The position numbers and the translations under genes were made by a program. From Candidatus Dadabacteria bacterium (GTDB lineage: Bacteria; Desulfobacterota_D; UBA1144; Nemesobacterales; Nemesobacteraceae): a stretch of 64,000 nucleotides of DNA. The stretch spans positions 62,001-126,000 of the forward strand of contig JAJDTG010000005.1 in NCBI GenBank assembly GCA_022827275.1. The letters run 5' to 3'. Of this stretch, positions 29,397-38,134 are shown piece after piece (within the stretch, counting starts at the first letter, position 1; every line of letters begins with the position of its first letter). The notes beneath the pieces were generated by a model. It saw only the letters and a program-made list of their open reading frames with translations. It was not told the DNA's origin and did no database searches.

Positions 29397-29425
29397 TTGG
29401 CTTAGTTTAAAAAAATACATATATT
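29397..29425 (+). promoter_or_regulatory. Promoter of a probable leaderless abiEi transcript
   Basis: TTGGCT, a 17-nt spacer and TATATT are followed after 6 nt by the abiEi ATG (29432). No Shine-Dalgarno can fit, so the mRNA is probably leaderless. Confidence 0.55.
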
Positions 29426-29431
29426 GGTACT

Positions 29432-30217
29432 ATGAATGCTGAAAGCAATTCCAAAATAAACCAACTTTTAAAGACTGTACCTAGAGAAGTTGTGCTGCTA
29501 TCGTCATGGCTGTCAGAGCAGGGATACAGCACAGATCTTCAAAAACGCTATAGACGCAGTCATTGGTTTGATTCAATAGGAAGGGGGGCTATGGTTCGTG
29601 CCGGGGCCAGAGTTGATTATTTGGGAGCGCTCTATGCCCTGCAGAAGCAGCGAGGTTTAAGCGTTCACCCTGGTGGTAGAACTGCTTTGTCATTGCTTGG
29701 TAAATCCCATTATCTTGAGATGTCCCCCAAGCGGGCAGTACTATTTGGTGATGCCGGAGAGAAGCTCCCTCTTTGGTTTAAAAGGTATGACTGGGAGCTA
29801 GAAGTTTATTACCGCGCATCTTCTTTTCTTCCCCCACGTCTGGGACTGACCAGCGTTGAACAGAAGACTTTTTCTGTCAATGTGTCCGGTGCTGCGCGAG
29901 CACTGATGGAATGCCTCTATCTTGCGCCAAGAAAACAGTCTTTACTGGAAGCGTTTGAGTTGATGGAAGGACTTAACAATTTAAGACCTGACCAAGTCCA
30001 AACATTGCTTGAGCAATGCAGCTCGGTGAAAGTGAAGAGGCTTTTTTTATATCTGGGTGAAAAAGCCGCACATAGCTGGTTTGATTTTCTGAATTTAGAA
30101 AAGATCGATTTGGGCAAAGGCAAGCGAAGTCTTCTGAATAATGGTACTTACGTGCCGAAATATCAAATCACTGTTCCCAAGGAATTAGAAGCAAACAGTA
30201 ATGAGACAAAACTATAG
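29432..30217 (+). CDS. AbiEi-type antitoxin of a type IV toxin-antitoxin system
   Basis: This 261-residue protein has the AbiEi architecture: an N-terminal winged-helix part (about 15-95, KTVPREVVLLSSWLSEQGYS, ending in GGRTALSLLGKSHYLEM) and the AbiEi C-terminal domain (about 100-240, with SGAARALMECLYLAPRKQS and LLEAFELMEGLNNLRPDQVQ). The family autoregulates its promoter and neutralises the AbiEii nucleotidyltransferase toxin without direct binding. The toxin gene overlaps its 3' end by 17 nt but is damaged (next entry). Confidence 0.88.
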   Translation: MNAESNSKINQLLKTVPREVVLLSSWLSEQGYSTDLQKRYRRSHWFDSIGRGAMVRAGARVDYLGALYALQKQRGLSVHPGGRTALSLLGKSHYLEMSPKRAVLFGDAGEKLPLWFKRYDWELEVYYRASSFLPPRLGLTSVEQKTFSVNVSGAARALMECLYLAPRKQSLLEAFELMEGLNNLRPDQVQTLLEQCSSVKVKRLFLYLGEKAAHSWFDFLNLEKIDLGKGKRSLLNNGTYVPKYQITVPKELEANSNETKL

Positions 30218-30578
30218 AAAACAGGCGGAACTTTTGCTTGAAATTTTGCCCGAGGTTGCAAAGCTATCCTGCTTTGCACTCCATGGTGGTACGGCAATTA
30301 ATTTTTTCGTGCGAGATATGCCGCGTGAACCTTTTCCCTATGAAGAATACGAGGAAGCTAGAAATAAACCAGTTAGCATGATCAATAAGTCTCTTACTGA
30401 CGAAGACAGGGATTTTCTTCTAAGTTTTGACAATGCTGAACCCGATTGGAGTCTTTACAGTTTTGAACAGTTTCCCGCGGTACGGTGGAAACTTCAGAAT
30501 TTGAGGGAACTACGAGATACAAACCCTAAGAAGCACAGAAAGCAACATGAACTGCTGGAAAGGGTCTTATCTGGATAG
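30201..30578 (+). pseudogene. AbiEii/AbiGii-type toxin with large in-frame internal deletion
   Basis: The 125-residue frame begins like an AbiEii nucleotidyltransferase (LLLEILPEVAKLSCFALHGGTAINFFVRDMPR), retaining the LHGGTA phosphate-binding motif. It then passes straight into the typical C-terminus (EPFPYEEYEEARNKP, LTDEDRDFLLSFDNAEPDWS, LPAVRWKLQNL-type end). The segment that should contain the metal-binding DID pair and the central domain, roughly 150-180 residues, is absent while the frame is preserved. The product cannot be an active nucleotidyltransferase. It overlaps abiEi by 17 nt, the normal operon geometry. Confidence 0.8.
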
Positions 30579-30639
30579 GTTAAATTTTAGGTTTCCGTGA
30601 GTTTGTCCGGTTATCAGTAGAAAGTCTCTTTCCTAATTG

Positions 30640-31674
30640 CTAAGTTCGGCTAAGAATTTCGGCCGCCTTTTTCGCAAAATAGGTGATTACCATATCAGCC
30701 CCGGCCCTTTTTATGCTAAGAAGGCTTTCAAGGATGATTTTTTCCTCATCAAGCCACCCCGATTGCGCGGCCGCCTTTATCATGAGGTATTCTCCGCTTA
30801 CCTGGTAAGCGGCAAGCGGAAGATCGGTGTTTTCCCTAAACAGCGATACGAGGTCAAGGTAATACCCCGCGGGTTTCACCATTACCATGTCCGCGCCTTC
30901 CTCTTCGTCCAAAATGAGCTCTCTCAGGGCTTCCGTTGAGTTTGCGGGGTCCATCTGGTAGGTCATCTTGTCCCCGCCTCTCGGCGCTGAGTCAAGCGCT
31001 CCGCGAAACGGTCCGTAAAAAGAAGAGGCGTACTTTGCCGTGTACGACATTATCGAAACGCTCGTATAACCCTCTTCGTCGAGAGTCTCCCTGATCGCTC
31101 CGACCCGCCCATCCATCATGTCGCTCGGAGCTACTATGTCGACTCCCGCGGTGCCATGGCAGAGTGCCTGTTTGCAGAGCACCTCGACCGTTACGTCGTT
31201 AAGTATTTCCCCTGACGGGGAAACCACGCCGTCGTGCCCGTCGCTTGAGTACGGATCAAGGGCGATATCCGTTATGACGGCGACTTCCGGAACCTCTTTT
31301 TTAATGGCGGCTATGGCTCTTGGCACAAGACCCCTCGGGTTATAGCACTCCTCGGCGAAGGGGGATTTAAGACCGTCTTCGATTGCCGGGAAAATCATTA
31401 CCGCCCCGACGCCCAGACTGTGGGACTGCCTCACTTCCTCCACAAGACCCGGGACGCTCCACCTTTTGCATCCGGGCATCGATTCTATTTCCTCGTCGCC
31501 GTTTTTATCGTGGATAAAAAGCGGGTACACGAGGTCTCCCGACAGAAGCGAAGTTTCCCGCACGAGGTTTCTTACGGAAGGGGATTTGCGGTTTCTTCTC
31601 GGTCTTGCGGAGAGGTCAAGGGACGGGATGTCTCTCTCCGGCGTTTTTATTTTAGGTTTTCTTCTGGTGCTCAT
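30640..31674 (-). CDS. hemB: Delta-aminolevulinic acid dehydratase (porphobilinogen synthase)
   Basis: This enzyme condenses two 5-aminolevulinate molecules to porphobilinogen in heme biosynthesis. The 344 residues contain the allosteric/Mg region and the active-site lysines in SIMSYTAKYASSFYGPF and VMVKPAGYYLDL. The catalytic metal region reads DIALDPYSSDGHDGVVS with VCKQAL downstream, so the three-cysteine zinc site is replaced by Asp/Ser-type ligands, suggesting a Mg-dependent form. Heme would be needed by the cytochrome P450 of the island. Confidence 0.95.
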   Translation of the reverse strand: MSTRRKPKIKTPERDIPSLDLSARPRRNRKSPSVRNLVRETSLLSGDLVYPLFIHDKNGDEEIESMPGCKRWSVPGLVEEVRQSHSLGVGAVMIFPAIEDGLKSPFAEECYNPRGLVPRAIAAIKKEVPEVAVITDIALDPYSSDGHDGVVSPSGEILNDVTVEVLCKQALCHGTAGVDIVAPSDMMDGRVGAIRETLDEEGYTSVSIMSYTAKYASSFYGPFRGALDSAPRGGDKMTYQMDPANSTEALRELILDEEEGADMVMVKPAGYYLDLVSLFRENTDLPLAAYQVSGEYLMIKAAAQSGWLDEEKIILESLLSIKRAGADMVITYFAKKAAEILSRT

Positions 31675-31976
31675 GGCTTTTGCGGTCCTGGTTTTACAAG
31701 CATGGGAGGAAAAGCGCTTTTACACAGCACGAAACCCCCGGAAAACAATTTACTGCTTGAACTTTAAACTACACTGCTCATTCGGAAATCTTCTTTGAGC
31801 AGGAGTTTAACACAGGGACGGGCAAGGAACAATGATTTCGCGGTGAGGGTGGAGTTCGAGCGAAGAAGTCATTTGTCTTGGCCTGTCCCCAATCTGGAAA
31901 AACCCGAAGATAAGAAAACGCTCGACGCGCAAGCCGAAAAACTTTTACCGCTTATTTCCGGGCAAGCGGGAAACTC
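31675..31976. other. Gap between hemB and the FN3/LRR gene
   Basis: The ORF track shows plus-strand frames here (such as 31795-32121), but they run antisense into the FN3/LRR gene and show no family features. The hemB upstream region lies here. Nothing else can be supported. Confidence 0.4.
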
Positions 31977-33413
31977 TCAGGCCCTTGCTTTCTTTCTCCC
32001 AAGCACCGCAAAGACAACAAGAGTCAGGAGAAACAAGCTGAATGGGGAAGAACCTTCGGGGCTTAAGGCGCAGCCTCCAGAACTTGTCGTTATCATTATC
32101 TCCCTGAGTTCTTTAAATTGAGAACGGATACTTTCCGGAATCTCTCCGGGGAGATCAAGCTCTGTCACTCTTCCATCATCATCCGTCGTGACTCCCTCGT
32201 GCCAGTCCTCGAAGTCAAAAGGGTCTTCATAGTCTTCAAACCACTCGGGGTTAAGATTAAGCATTTCCGCTATGTCTCTTAACGCCGCTCTCTCAACGGC
32301 CAGTACAAGTTCCTCCGGCACATCTCCCGAAAGATCTTCGTTGTCCCAGAGGGCAAGTTCCTTAAGTTCCGTGTTTTCATTAAGACACAGAAGTTCTTCT
32401 GTCGGCATATCTCCCGAGAGATTGTTATCCGAAAGACGAAGGGATATAACCTCTCCGTCTTCATCGGTTCCTACTCCGAACCACTGATCGAGAGGTTCTT
32501 CCGAGTTCCAGTTTTCATTCACATGCCACGCATCTCCCCCCGTGGCTTCGTAGAACCTCTCAAGGTATTCCCTGTCGCTTTCTCCGCAGCGGGCAGGGGT
32601 GTCAGAATCCGGGGTGGGGTCGGAGGGTCCTGCGGGCGGAGGAGCGCCACCGTCGGGTGAAGGACCACCGCCAGTGGGTGGAACGCTTCCCGTAGGGGGA
32701 GCAGGCGTGTTTGTGGGCGGAGGCTGAGGCGGCACGGGGTCAGTGGTGGTCTGCTCCGAGAACGTCCAGGGGCATTGCGCCGTGACTCTGGTGTTGTCCT
32801 TGAGTCTGAATTCAAATCCCTTGAAACCGGGGTAGGCATTGCGCATCTGGGCAAACGTATTCTCGCGAGATATATAGATGGAGGAGCCAGATGTTCTGAT
32901 TGGGATCGCCGCCAGCCATTGCCCTGAGGTACTGTTGATAATCCAGCGATGCTGTGTTTCGTTCTCCGAAGCCGGGGCGGGCATAAGCACAAGAGCATAC
33001 GTTGGCCCCACGGAGGTGTCGGTGACCTCAGACCCGCATGGCGGGTCGGCGTCGACGCTCAGGGTGTAGGGCGGCGCCTCCGGCGTGCCAGTCGTGGACA
33101 CCCAATTGAATGCGGGCTGCGTATCGATGTTATGCGCGATCACTCCGACCTCATAGATCGTGCCGCCGTCCAAACTCCCTATTTCATAAGTTGTTCGAAG
33201 ACTAAGTTCACCTGTGCTCTGCCATGTGCCCGCCCCCTGCTTCCTCCAACGAACGAAAGTGCGATGCGACGACGCCATGGCACTAGAGGGGTTCGTCCAG
33301 GATACCGTGAGCTTATTGACGCCCGGAGTTGCGACCAGATTGGTCACCGGGTCCGCCTGCTGCGCCTGCGCGACGGCTAACAGGAACAGCGCGCTGAGAA
33401 GCGCGGCCAGCAC
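31977..33413 (-). CDS. Secreted FN3 + plant-type LRR protein with C-terminal sorting-like signal
   Basis: This 478-residue protein has a signal peptide (LLSALFLLAVAQAQQ), an FN3 domain (about 20-115, ending GTIYEVGVIAHNIDT), a middle region, and a Pro/Gly/Thr-rich linker (about 225-270). An LRR-like part follows (YLERFYEATGGDAWHVNENW, then DNNLSGDMP). The extreme C-terminus is GGCALSPEG, a hydrophobic helix (FSLFLLTLVVFAVLG) and RKKARA. A cysteine-helix-basic tail of this kind resembles CTERM sorting signals processed by rhombosortase-like or other membrane proteases. A surface or adhesion role is likely but not shown. Codon use differs from hemB. Confidence 0.72.
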   Translation of the reverse strand: MLAALLSALFLLAVAQAQQADPVTNLVATPGVNKLTVSWTNPSSAMASSHRTFVRWRKQGAGTWQSTGELSLRTTYEIGSLDGGTIYEVGVIAHNIDTQPAFNWVSTTGTPEAPPYTLSVDADPPCGSEVTDTSVGPTYALVLMPAPASENETQHRWIINSTSGQWLAAIPIRTSGSSIYISRENTFAQMRNAYPGFKGFEFRLKDNTRVTAQCPWTFSEQTTTDPVPPQPPPTNTPAPPTGSVPPTGGGPSPDGGAPPPAGPSDPTPDSDTPARCGESDREYLERFYEATGGDAWHVNENWNSEEPLDQWFGVGTDEDGEVISLRLSDNNLSGDMPTEELLCLNENTELKELALWDNEDLSGDVPEELVLAVERAALRDIAEMLNLNPEWFEDYEDPFDFEDWHEGVTTDDDGRVTELDLPGEIPESIRSQFKELREIMITTSSGGCALSPEGSSPFSLFLLTLVVFAVLGRKKARA

Positions 33414-33662
33414 AAGGGAAACGAATGTTCCCTGATTATGTATTACGGAATCAAATCTCTGAGGGGGGAGGCGCTCTTTAAAGCTAAACGGGCGATAAAA
33501 GGCCCGGGAGAAACAAAAGGGAATATTCTCGGCCGGTGCTTTGAGGATAGGGACGGTGGAGAGGACTCTGCTCAGGTTTTTTCGGGATTCCGGTTTCGAA
33601 GGCCTTTTAAATGCGGCACTTGGGGTCTATAATGATTTGCCAAAAACACTGAGGAGAAATCC

Positions 33663-34413
33663 ATGAACAGCAAAAAGACTCAAGATGCTTCCACTGCCAC
33701 TTATGCCATGCGATACAGCGACGATTTTCAGAAACTGCTAAGGCGCCGCAACGCGCAGACCAGCGCCGCGCACCTGCTCCCGCACCTTGAGCCGGGCATG
33801 CGCGTTCTTGATTTCGGGTGCGGTCCCGGAACGATTCGAGATCGCACGGGTCGCTGCGGAGGCCGGCGGACACCGAAACGCGGCATTCAAGACCGCTGAC
33901 GTGGCGGATCTGCCCTTTGATGCTAACTCGTTTGACGTCGCGCACTGCCACGCCGTGCTCATGCATGCCCCGGACACGGTGGCCGTTCTGGCGGAGGTGC
34001 GTCGGGTCCTGAAGCCCGGCGGTATCATCTCAAGCCGGGAGATGTTTGTTGACTCTTCGTTTTTGGAGCCTTCAATGAGAGACGGATGGGAAACGTTTGC
34101 GAAGCTTATCGAGGCCAATGGGGGCCACCCTCAGATCGGCAGGGAGCTCAAGCGGCTGTTTATCGAGGCCGGTTTCCGGGATGTAAGCGCAAGCGTTTCA
34201 TTTGAGCCTTTCTGCACGGACGAAGACATTGAATTTCTTCACGAGTTCATTATCGGCTGGTTTCTCGCTCCGGCTACAGTTTCGGCGGCCACAAAATACG
34301 GGATTGCCACCCGGGAACAGTTCGATGGCTGGCACCGGGAGCTTGATGAGTGGAAGGACACCCCCGGAGCGCTTGCGGCTTTTGCCTGGGGGGAGACAAT
34401 AGGGCGCAAATAG
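33663..34413 (+). pseudogene. Broken class I SAM methyltransferase (deletion plus frameshift)
   Basis: Frame 1 from ATG 33663 encodes a normal methyltransferase start that ends in motif I (MRVLDFGCGPGTI) near 33835. Frame 2 then supplies the rest without motif II (FEIARVAAEAGGHRNAAFKT, DVADLPFDANSFDVAHCHAV, VRRVLKPGGIISSREMFVDS) to the stop at 34413. Compared with the family, about 22-24 residues between motif I and the FEIAR segment are missing, and the reading frame shifts at the same point. The SAM-binding acid is lost, so the gene should be inactive unless the sequence has an assembly error. Confidence 0.78.
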
Positions 34414-34444
34414 GGTTGCCTCTGGGGCTTAACCCAAGACCTGA

Positions 34445-34561
34445 CCCCATGTCTTTCTTCCGAGCCCTCCGCGATAAGTTCTCTGTCCTGGGATATTTAT
34501 CGTATAAAAAAACGGTTCTCGGGCCGCATGCACTTGTCAAGGGAGCAATCAGTCTTATTTT
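34445..34561 (+). promoter_or_regulatory. Candidate htpG promoters
   Basis: TTGTCA, a 16-nt spacer and TATTTT (34534-34561) lie 55 nt before the htpG ATG. Further upstream CCCCATGT (34445-34452) resembles a heat-shock sigma-32 -10 box, but its -35 counterpart (CTTAAC, 11-nt spacer) is poor. The same string also occurs in common repetitive sequences, so I give the heat-shock reading little weight. Confidence 0.35.
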
Positions 34562-34616
34562 TACTAATGTGAAAAAGGTTTTTCCAAGCGGAATTTGCCG
34601 CTTAATGGAGGTTTAG

Positions 34617-36467
34617 ATGACCAGGGAGAAAACTGAAAAACACGAGTTCCAGGCCGAAGTGCGAAGGCTGATGGATATCGTGATCAATTCCCTCTATACG
34701 GACAAGGAGATATTCATCAGGGAGCTGGTCTCAAACGCTTCTGACGCGCTTGAGAAACTGAGGTACATACAGCTTACCGATAAGGAGATATACGACGAGG
34801 CTCTCCCGCTTGAAATCGAGATATCCACCTCAAGCGAGGACAATACGATCACCTTTACCGACTACGGCATCGGAATGAGCAGAAAGGACCTCGTTGAGAA
34901 CCTGGGAACTATAGCCCGCTCGGGCTCAAGGAGCTTTCTTGACGCGATAGAGAAAAGCGGGACCGAAGGGGGGGACCTGATCGGGCAGTTCGGGGTGGGC
35001 TTTTACAGCTCCTTTATGGTTGCCGACTCGGTTGAGGTAACGACCCGAGGCTACAGGAAGAATTCAGAGCACCTCGTCTGGCGAAGCGGCGGGGACGGGG
35101 TGTTCGAGATTACCAAGGGAAAGGGGCACAGAAGGGGCACTAAGGTCGTCGTGTCTCTCAGGGAAGATGCCAGGGAGTACTCAGACCCTGACGTGATAAG
35201 GGACATCCTTAGAAAATACTCCGCGTTTGTTCCCTTCCCCCTTAAGCTGAACGGCGAGCAGATAAACACCACGGAAGCCGTCTGGCTTCGCAGCAGAAGC
35301 GAGATTACGGACCAGGAGTACGGCGGCTTCTACAGGTTCCAGACAAACTCCTTTGACGAACCCAGATACAGGCTTCATTTCTCCTCGGAAGCCCCGATTG
35401 ACATGAACGTGCTTCTGTTCGTCCCGGAGGACAACATGGAGCGCCTGGGATTCGGGAGAATGGACCCCGGAGTGAGCCTTTACTCAAGGCGAGTTCTTAT
35501 AGACGCCTCCCCCAAGAACCTTCTTCCCGAATGGGCGAGGTTCCTTAAGGGCGTGGTCGACAGCGCCGACATCCCCCTTAACATCTCGAGGGAGACCATG
35601 CAGGACAGCTCCCTTGTGAGGAAGCTTAATTCCGCCATCACCAGAAGGTTCATAAGATTCCTTGAGCAGAGCTCGACTGACGACCCGAAAAGTTACGGCG
35701 ATTTCTACGGCAAGTTCGGTTTTTTCATAAAAGAGGGAGTGGCCTCGGATTTTGAGCACAAGGAGCAGCTTCGGGGGCTGCTTCGCTTCGAGTCCTCGCG
35801 CAGGGGGGAAGGGGAACTGGTTTCCTTTGAGGATTACCTCTCGGGGATGCGTGAAGGCCAGGAGGAGATCTATTACCTGTTCGGTTCCGCAAGGGACGCG
35901 CTTGAGAACGGACCCCACATGGAGTTTTTCCGCTCAGAGGACGTCGAGGTTCTTTTCATATACGAGCCGATTGACGAATTCGTGATGTCGACTCTCGGGG
36001 AGTATGAGGAAAAAAAGATTGTTTCCGCCGACAGCGTTGACGTAGGAGTTGCGCACAAGGATGCGGAGAGTTCCCCTGAGGGTCCCTCCGAGGAGGAAAA
36101 ATCGCTTTGCGGCTGGATGAAGGAAGTGCTTGGCGATAGGGTCGGGGACGTGCGCATGAGCCGGAGGCTGGTTGAGAGTCCCGCCGCCGCGTTTAACTCA
36201 GATTCCGCCATGACCCAGGGGATGAAGAGGATTATGAGGAACATAAGCGCGGGCGGTGATTTGCGTTCCGTTGTCCGCCTTGAGATAAACGGCAATCACG
36301 CGCTTATAAAGAACCTTGCTTCCATGAGAGAAAAAGACACGGAATTCGCCGCGATCATAGTTGAGCAGCTCTTTGATAACGCGCTTTTGGCCGCCGGGTA
36401 CATGGAGAATCCCGGAAGCATGGTCGGAAGAATAAACAGGCTGCTTGAGCGGCTGAGTTCCGGGTGA
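34617..36467 (+). CDS. htpG: Chaperone HtpG (bacterial Hsp90)
   Basis: This 616-residue ATP-dependent chaperone has the N-terminal GHKL ATPase domain with VSNASDALEKLRY, DYGIGMSRKDL, GTIARSGSRSF and GQFGVGFYSSFMVAD. The middle domain (about 230-490) contains the arginine segment LPLNISRETMQ-like (IPLNISRETMQDSSLVRKL), followed by the dimerisation domain. The ribosome site TGGAGG is 7 nt before ATG 34617. It is followed 9 nt later by acpH. Confidence 0.96.
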   Translation: MTREKTEKHEFQAEVRRLMDIVINSLYTDKEIFIRELVSNASDALEKLRYIQLTDKEIYDEALPLEIEISTSSEDNTITFTDYGIGMSRKDLVENLGTIARSGSRSFLDAIEKSGTEGGDLIGQFGVGFYSSFMVADSVEVTTRGYRKNSEHLVWRSGGDGVFEITKGKGHRRGTKVVVSLREDAREYSDPDVIRDILRKYSAFVPFPLKLNGEQINTTEAVWLRSRSEITDQEYGGFYRFQTNSFDEPRYRLHFSSEAPIDMNVLLFVPEDNMERLGFGRMDPGVSLYSRRVLIDASPKNLLPEWARFLKGVVDSADIPLNISRETMQDSSLVRKLNSAITRRFIRFLEQSSTDDPKSYGDFYGKFGFFIKEGVASDFEHKEQLRGLLRFESSRRGEGELVSFEDYLSGMREGQEEIYYLFGSARDALENGPHMEFFRSEDVEVLFIYEPIDEFVMSTLGEYEEKKIVSADSVDVGVAHKDAESSPEGPSEEEKSLCGWMKEVLGDRVGDVRMSRRLVESPAAAFNSDSAMTQGMKRIMRNISAGGDLRSVVRLEINGNHALIKNLASMREKDTEFAAIIVEQLFDNALLAAGYMENPGSMVGRINRLLERLSSG

Positions 36468-36476
36468 TGCCCGCAG

Positions 36477-37076
36477 ATGAACTACCTTGCCCATATCCGC
36501 CTTGCCGGGGATGACCCGGAGTGCCTTGTAGGAAATTTCCTGGGCGATTTCGTGAAGGGCCGCCTCACCGAGGACCGCTATTCCCCGGGCATAAGACGCG
36601 GGATAATGATGCACCGCAGGATTGACGCCTGGACGGATTCTCATGAGATAACGAGGGAATGCGCCCGGCTTATAAGTCCGGAGCGCAGGCGCTGGAGCAG
36701 GGTTATTATTGACATCTTCTATGACCACCTGCTTGCCGTTAACTGGGAGAGGTATTCTGATGAGAGCCTAAGGGACTTTCTTGACAGGTCGTACGCTGTA
36801 ATCCTCGGGGCGGCGGATATCTTCCCCGGGGATGCGGCGGCCAGGATAAACACCATCATCAAGGACGGCTGGATAGAGAAGTACCGGAGCATTTCCGGGC
36901 TCAGCGTCGTATTCCAGGGGATGTCGATAAGAGTAAGGAGAGAAAATCCTCTTCCCGGGTCCGAGCGGGAACTCGTGGCGCACTACGACGAGATGAACGA
37001 GCATTTCAACCGGTTTTTCCCGGAAATTCTCGAATACGCGAAACATCTTCGGAAAGCGGACGAGATTCAGTCCTGA
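36477..37076 (+). CDS. acpH: Acyl carrier protein phosphodiesterase (AcpH-like)
   Basis: The 199 residues match the AcpH/YajB family (MNYLAHIRLAGDDPECLVGN, FLGDFVKG, MHRRIDAWTDSH, IIDIFYDHLLAVNW), an HD-like metal phosphodiesterase that removes the 4'-phosphopantetheine arm from ACP. It lies directly behind htpG, probably in the same transcript. Confidence 0.9.
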   Translation: MNYLAHIRLAGDDPECLVGNFLGDFVKGRLTEDRYSPGIRRGIMMHRRIDAWTDSHEITRECARLISPERRRWSRVIIDIFYDHLLAVNWERYSDESLRDFLDRSYAVILGAADIFPGDAAARINTIIKDGWIEKYRSISGLSVVFQGMSIRVRRENPLPGSERELVAHYDEMNEHFNRFFPEILEYAKHLRKADEIQS

Positions 37077-37130
37077 TCGACCTCGAGCTCTTTCGCCGGA
37101 TCCCGCTTCCGTCGAAAGTTATCCGGGAAC

Positions 37131-38000
37131 TCAGATGCCCAGACCGAATCCGGTAGCGAAGGTATAGCCGACGTAGGCCCCCCATTCACTGATCTCAAAA
37201 TCGTAATCAACCTTTGACGTCGAGGTGGTCAGTCCGTCTCCCGAGCTTGAATCGAATTTATATCTGGAGTAGGTAACCCTCAGATCAAGACGGTTCTGTT
37301 CGCTTCCGAATTCTACTCCGGCTCCCACAAGCCAGGGCCACGTGCTAGGTTCCTTGCTGTCCACGCCCGCAATCCGCTGGGTAGTGCCGTCGGGAAGAAC
37401 GACCATGCCGTCATAACCGCCGTCAAACGTGAAGTCCGCCCACTTAACGCCTCCGACCAGGTAAACAGACCCGCCGCTTCCCAGAATGTCTTCCTGGGGC
37501 GAGAACCCCAGCTTCGCGTTAAATCCCGCGCTGTAGTTCTTCTCCAGGTCCCAGTCTCCCGGAAACACGTCGGGAGCCTCCGGCGAAGAAGTGTCGTCAA
37601 CTCCTTTAAGCCTGCCGTCTACTTTTTTGTTCAGGTTAAAAGCGAAGTCAAGTTCGCCTGAAAAATAGGTTTTGCCGGGGAGATTCCATCTATGTCCCAA
37701 GATGGCCTTGATGGAGCCGATTCCACCTTTGCCGTTATCGCTTTCGTGGGTCGACATGAGTTCCATGTCGGGAAAATTGTGAATTACCGCTTTCCTGTAA
37801 TCCACGTCGGCGTATTCTCCTCCGACCGCCGCCCCGATGTAAAAACCGCCCATGCCCTCGGCATTTGCGGTCTGGGGTTGCGACGCGAAGCAGAAGGTTG
37901 CCAGGATTAAAGCCGCGGCAAGCTGCCGCAAACGGGCTCTCGGCTGATTAAAATACCGTGGTGCAGTATGTACGGATGACCGGAAAGTTTCCTTTCCCAT
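37131..38000 (-). CDS. Outer-membrane beta-barrel protein
   Basis: This 289-residue protein has a long N-region and signal peptide (LAAALILATFCFASQPQTANA), then alternating amphipathic strands beginning GFYIGAAVGGEYADVDY and ending EWGAYVGYTFATGFGLGI. The pattern is that of small 8-strand porin-like surface proteins (OmpW/Msp4-like group). It has no recognised ligand. An extracellular loop rich in acidic residues (about 105-140) is predicted. It is transcribed away from the GST gene. Confidence 0.72.
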   Translation of the reverse strand: MGKETFRSSVHTAPRYFNQPRARLRQLAAALILATFCFASQPQTANAEGMGGFYIGAAVGGEYADVDYRKAVIHNFPDMELMSTHESDNGKGGIGSIKAILGHRWNLPGKTYFSGELDFAFNLNKKVDGRLKGVDDTSSPEAPDVFPGDWDLEKNYSAGFNAKLGFSPQEDILGSGGSVYLVGGVKWADFTFDGGYDGMVVLPDGTTQRIAGVDSKEPSTWPWLVGAGVEFGSEQNRLDLRVTYSRYKFDSSSGDGLTTSTSKVDYDFEISEWGAYVGYTFATGFGLGI

Positions 38001-38134
38001 TTCGTTCTTAACCTCCTTGTTTGTTTCGCCGTTATCGTTACTGTTCGATTTTGATGGTATTATTCTATCTCAAATAACCCCTGAAGTTCTAGAGATTCCT
38101 ATAACTAAACGCCCGATATAAACCGAGGCAAAGA

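Noticed and set aside
31795-32121. 108-residue plus ORF after hemB
   Set aside because: It overlaps the FN3/LRR gene antisense and shows no recognised features; coding signal not convincing.
33445-33666. Open frame ending at the start of the broken methyltransferase (contains VERTLLRFFRDSGFEGLL)
   Set aside because: The composition looks protein-like, but there is no start with a ribosome site and no recognisable family.
34430-34452. Heat-shock sigma-32 promoter of htpG
   Set aside because: The CCCCATGT box is good but the -35 is poor and the string resembles a common repeat; kept only as a low-confidence note.
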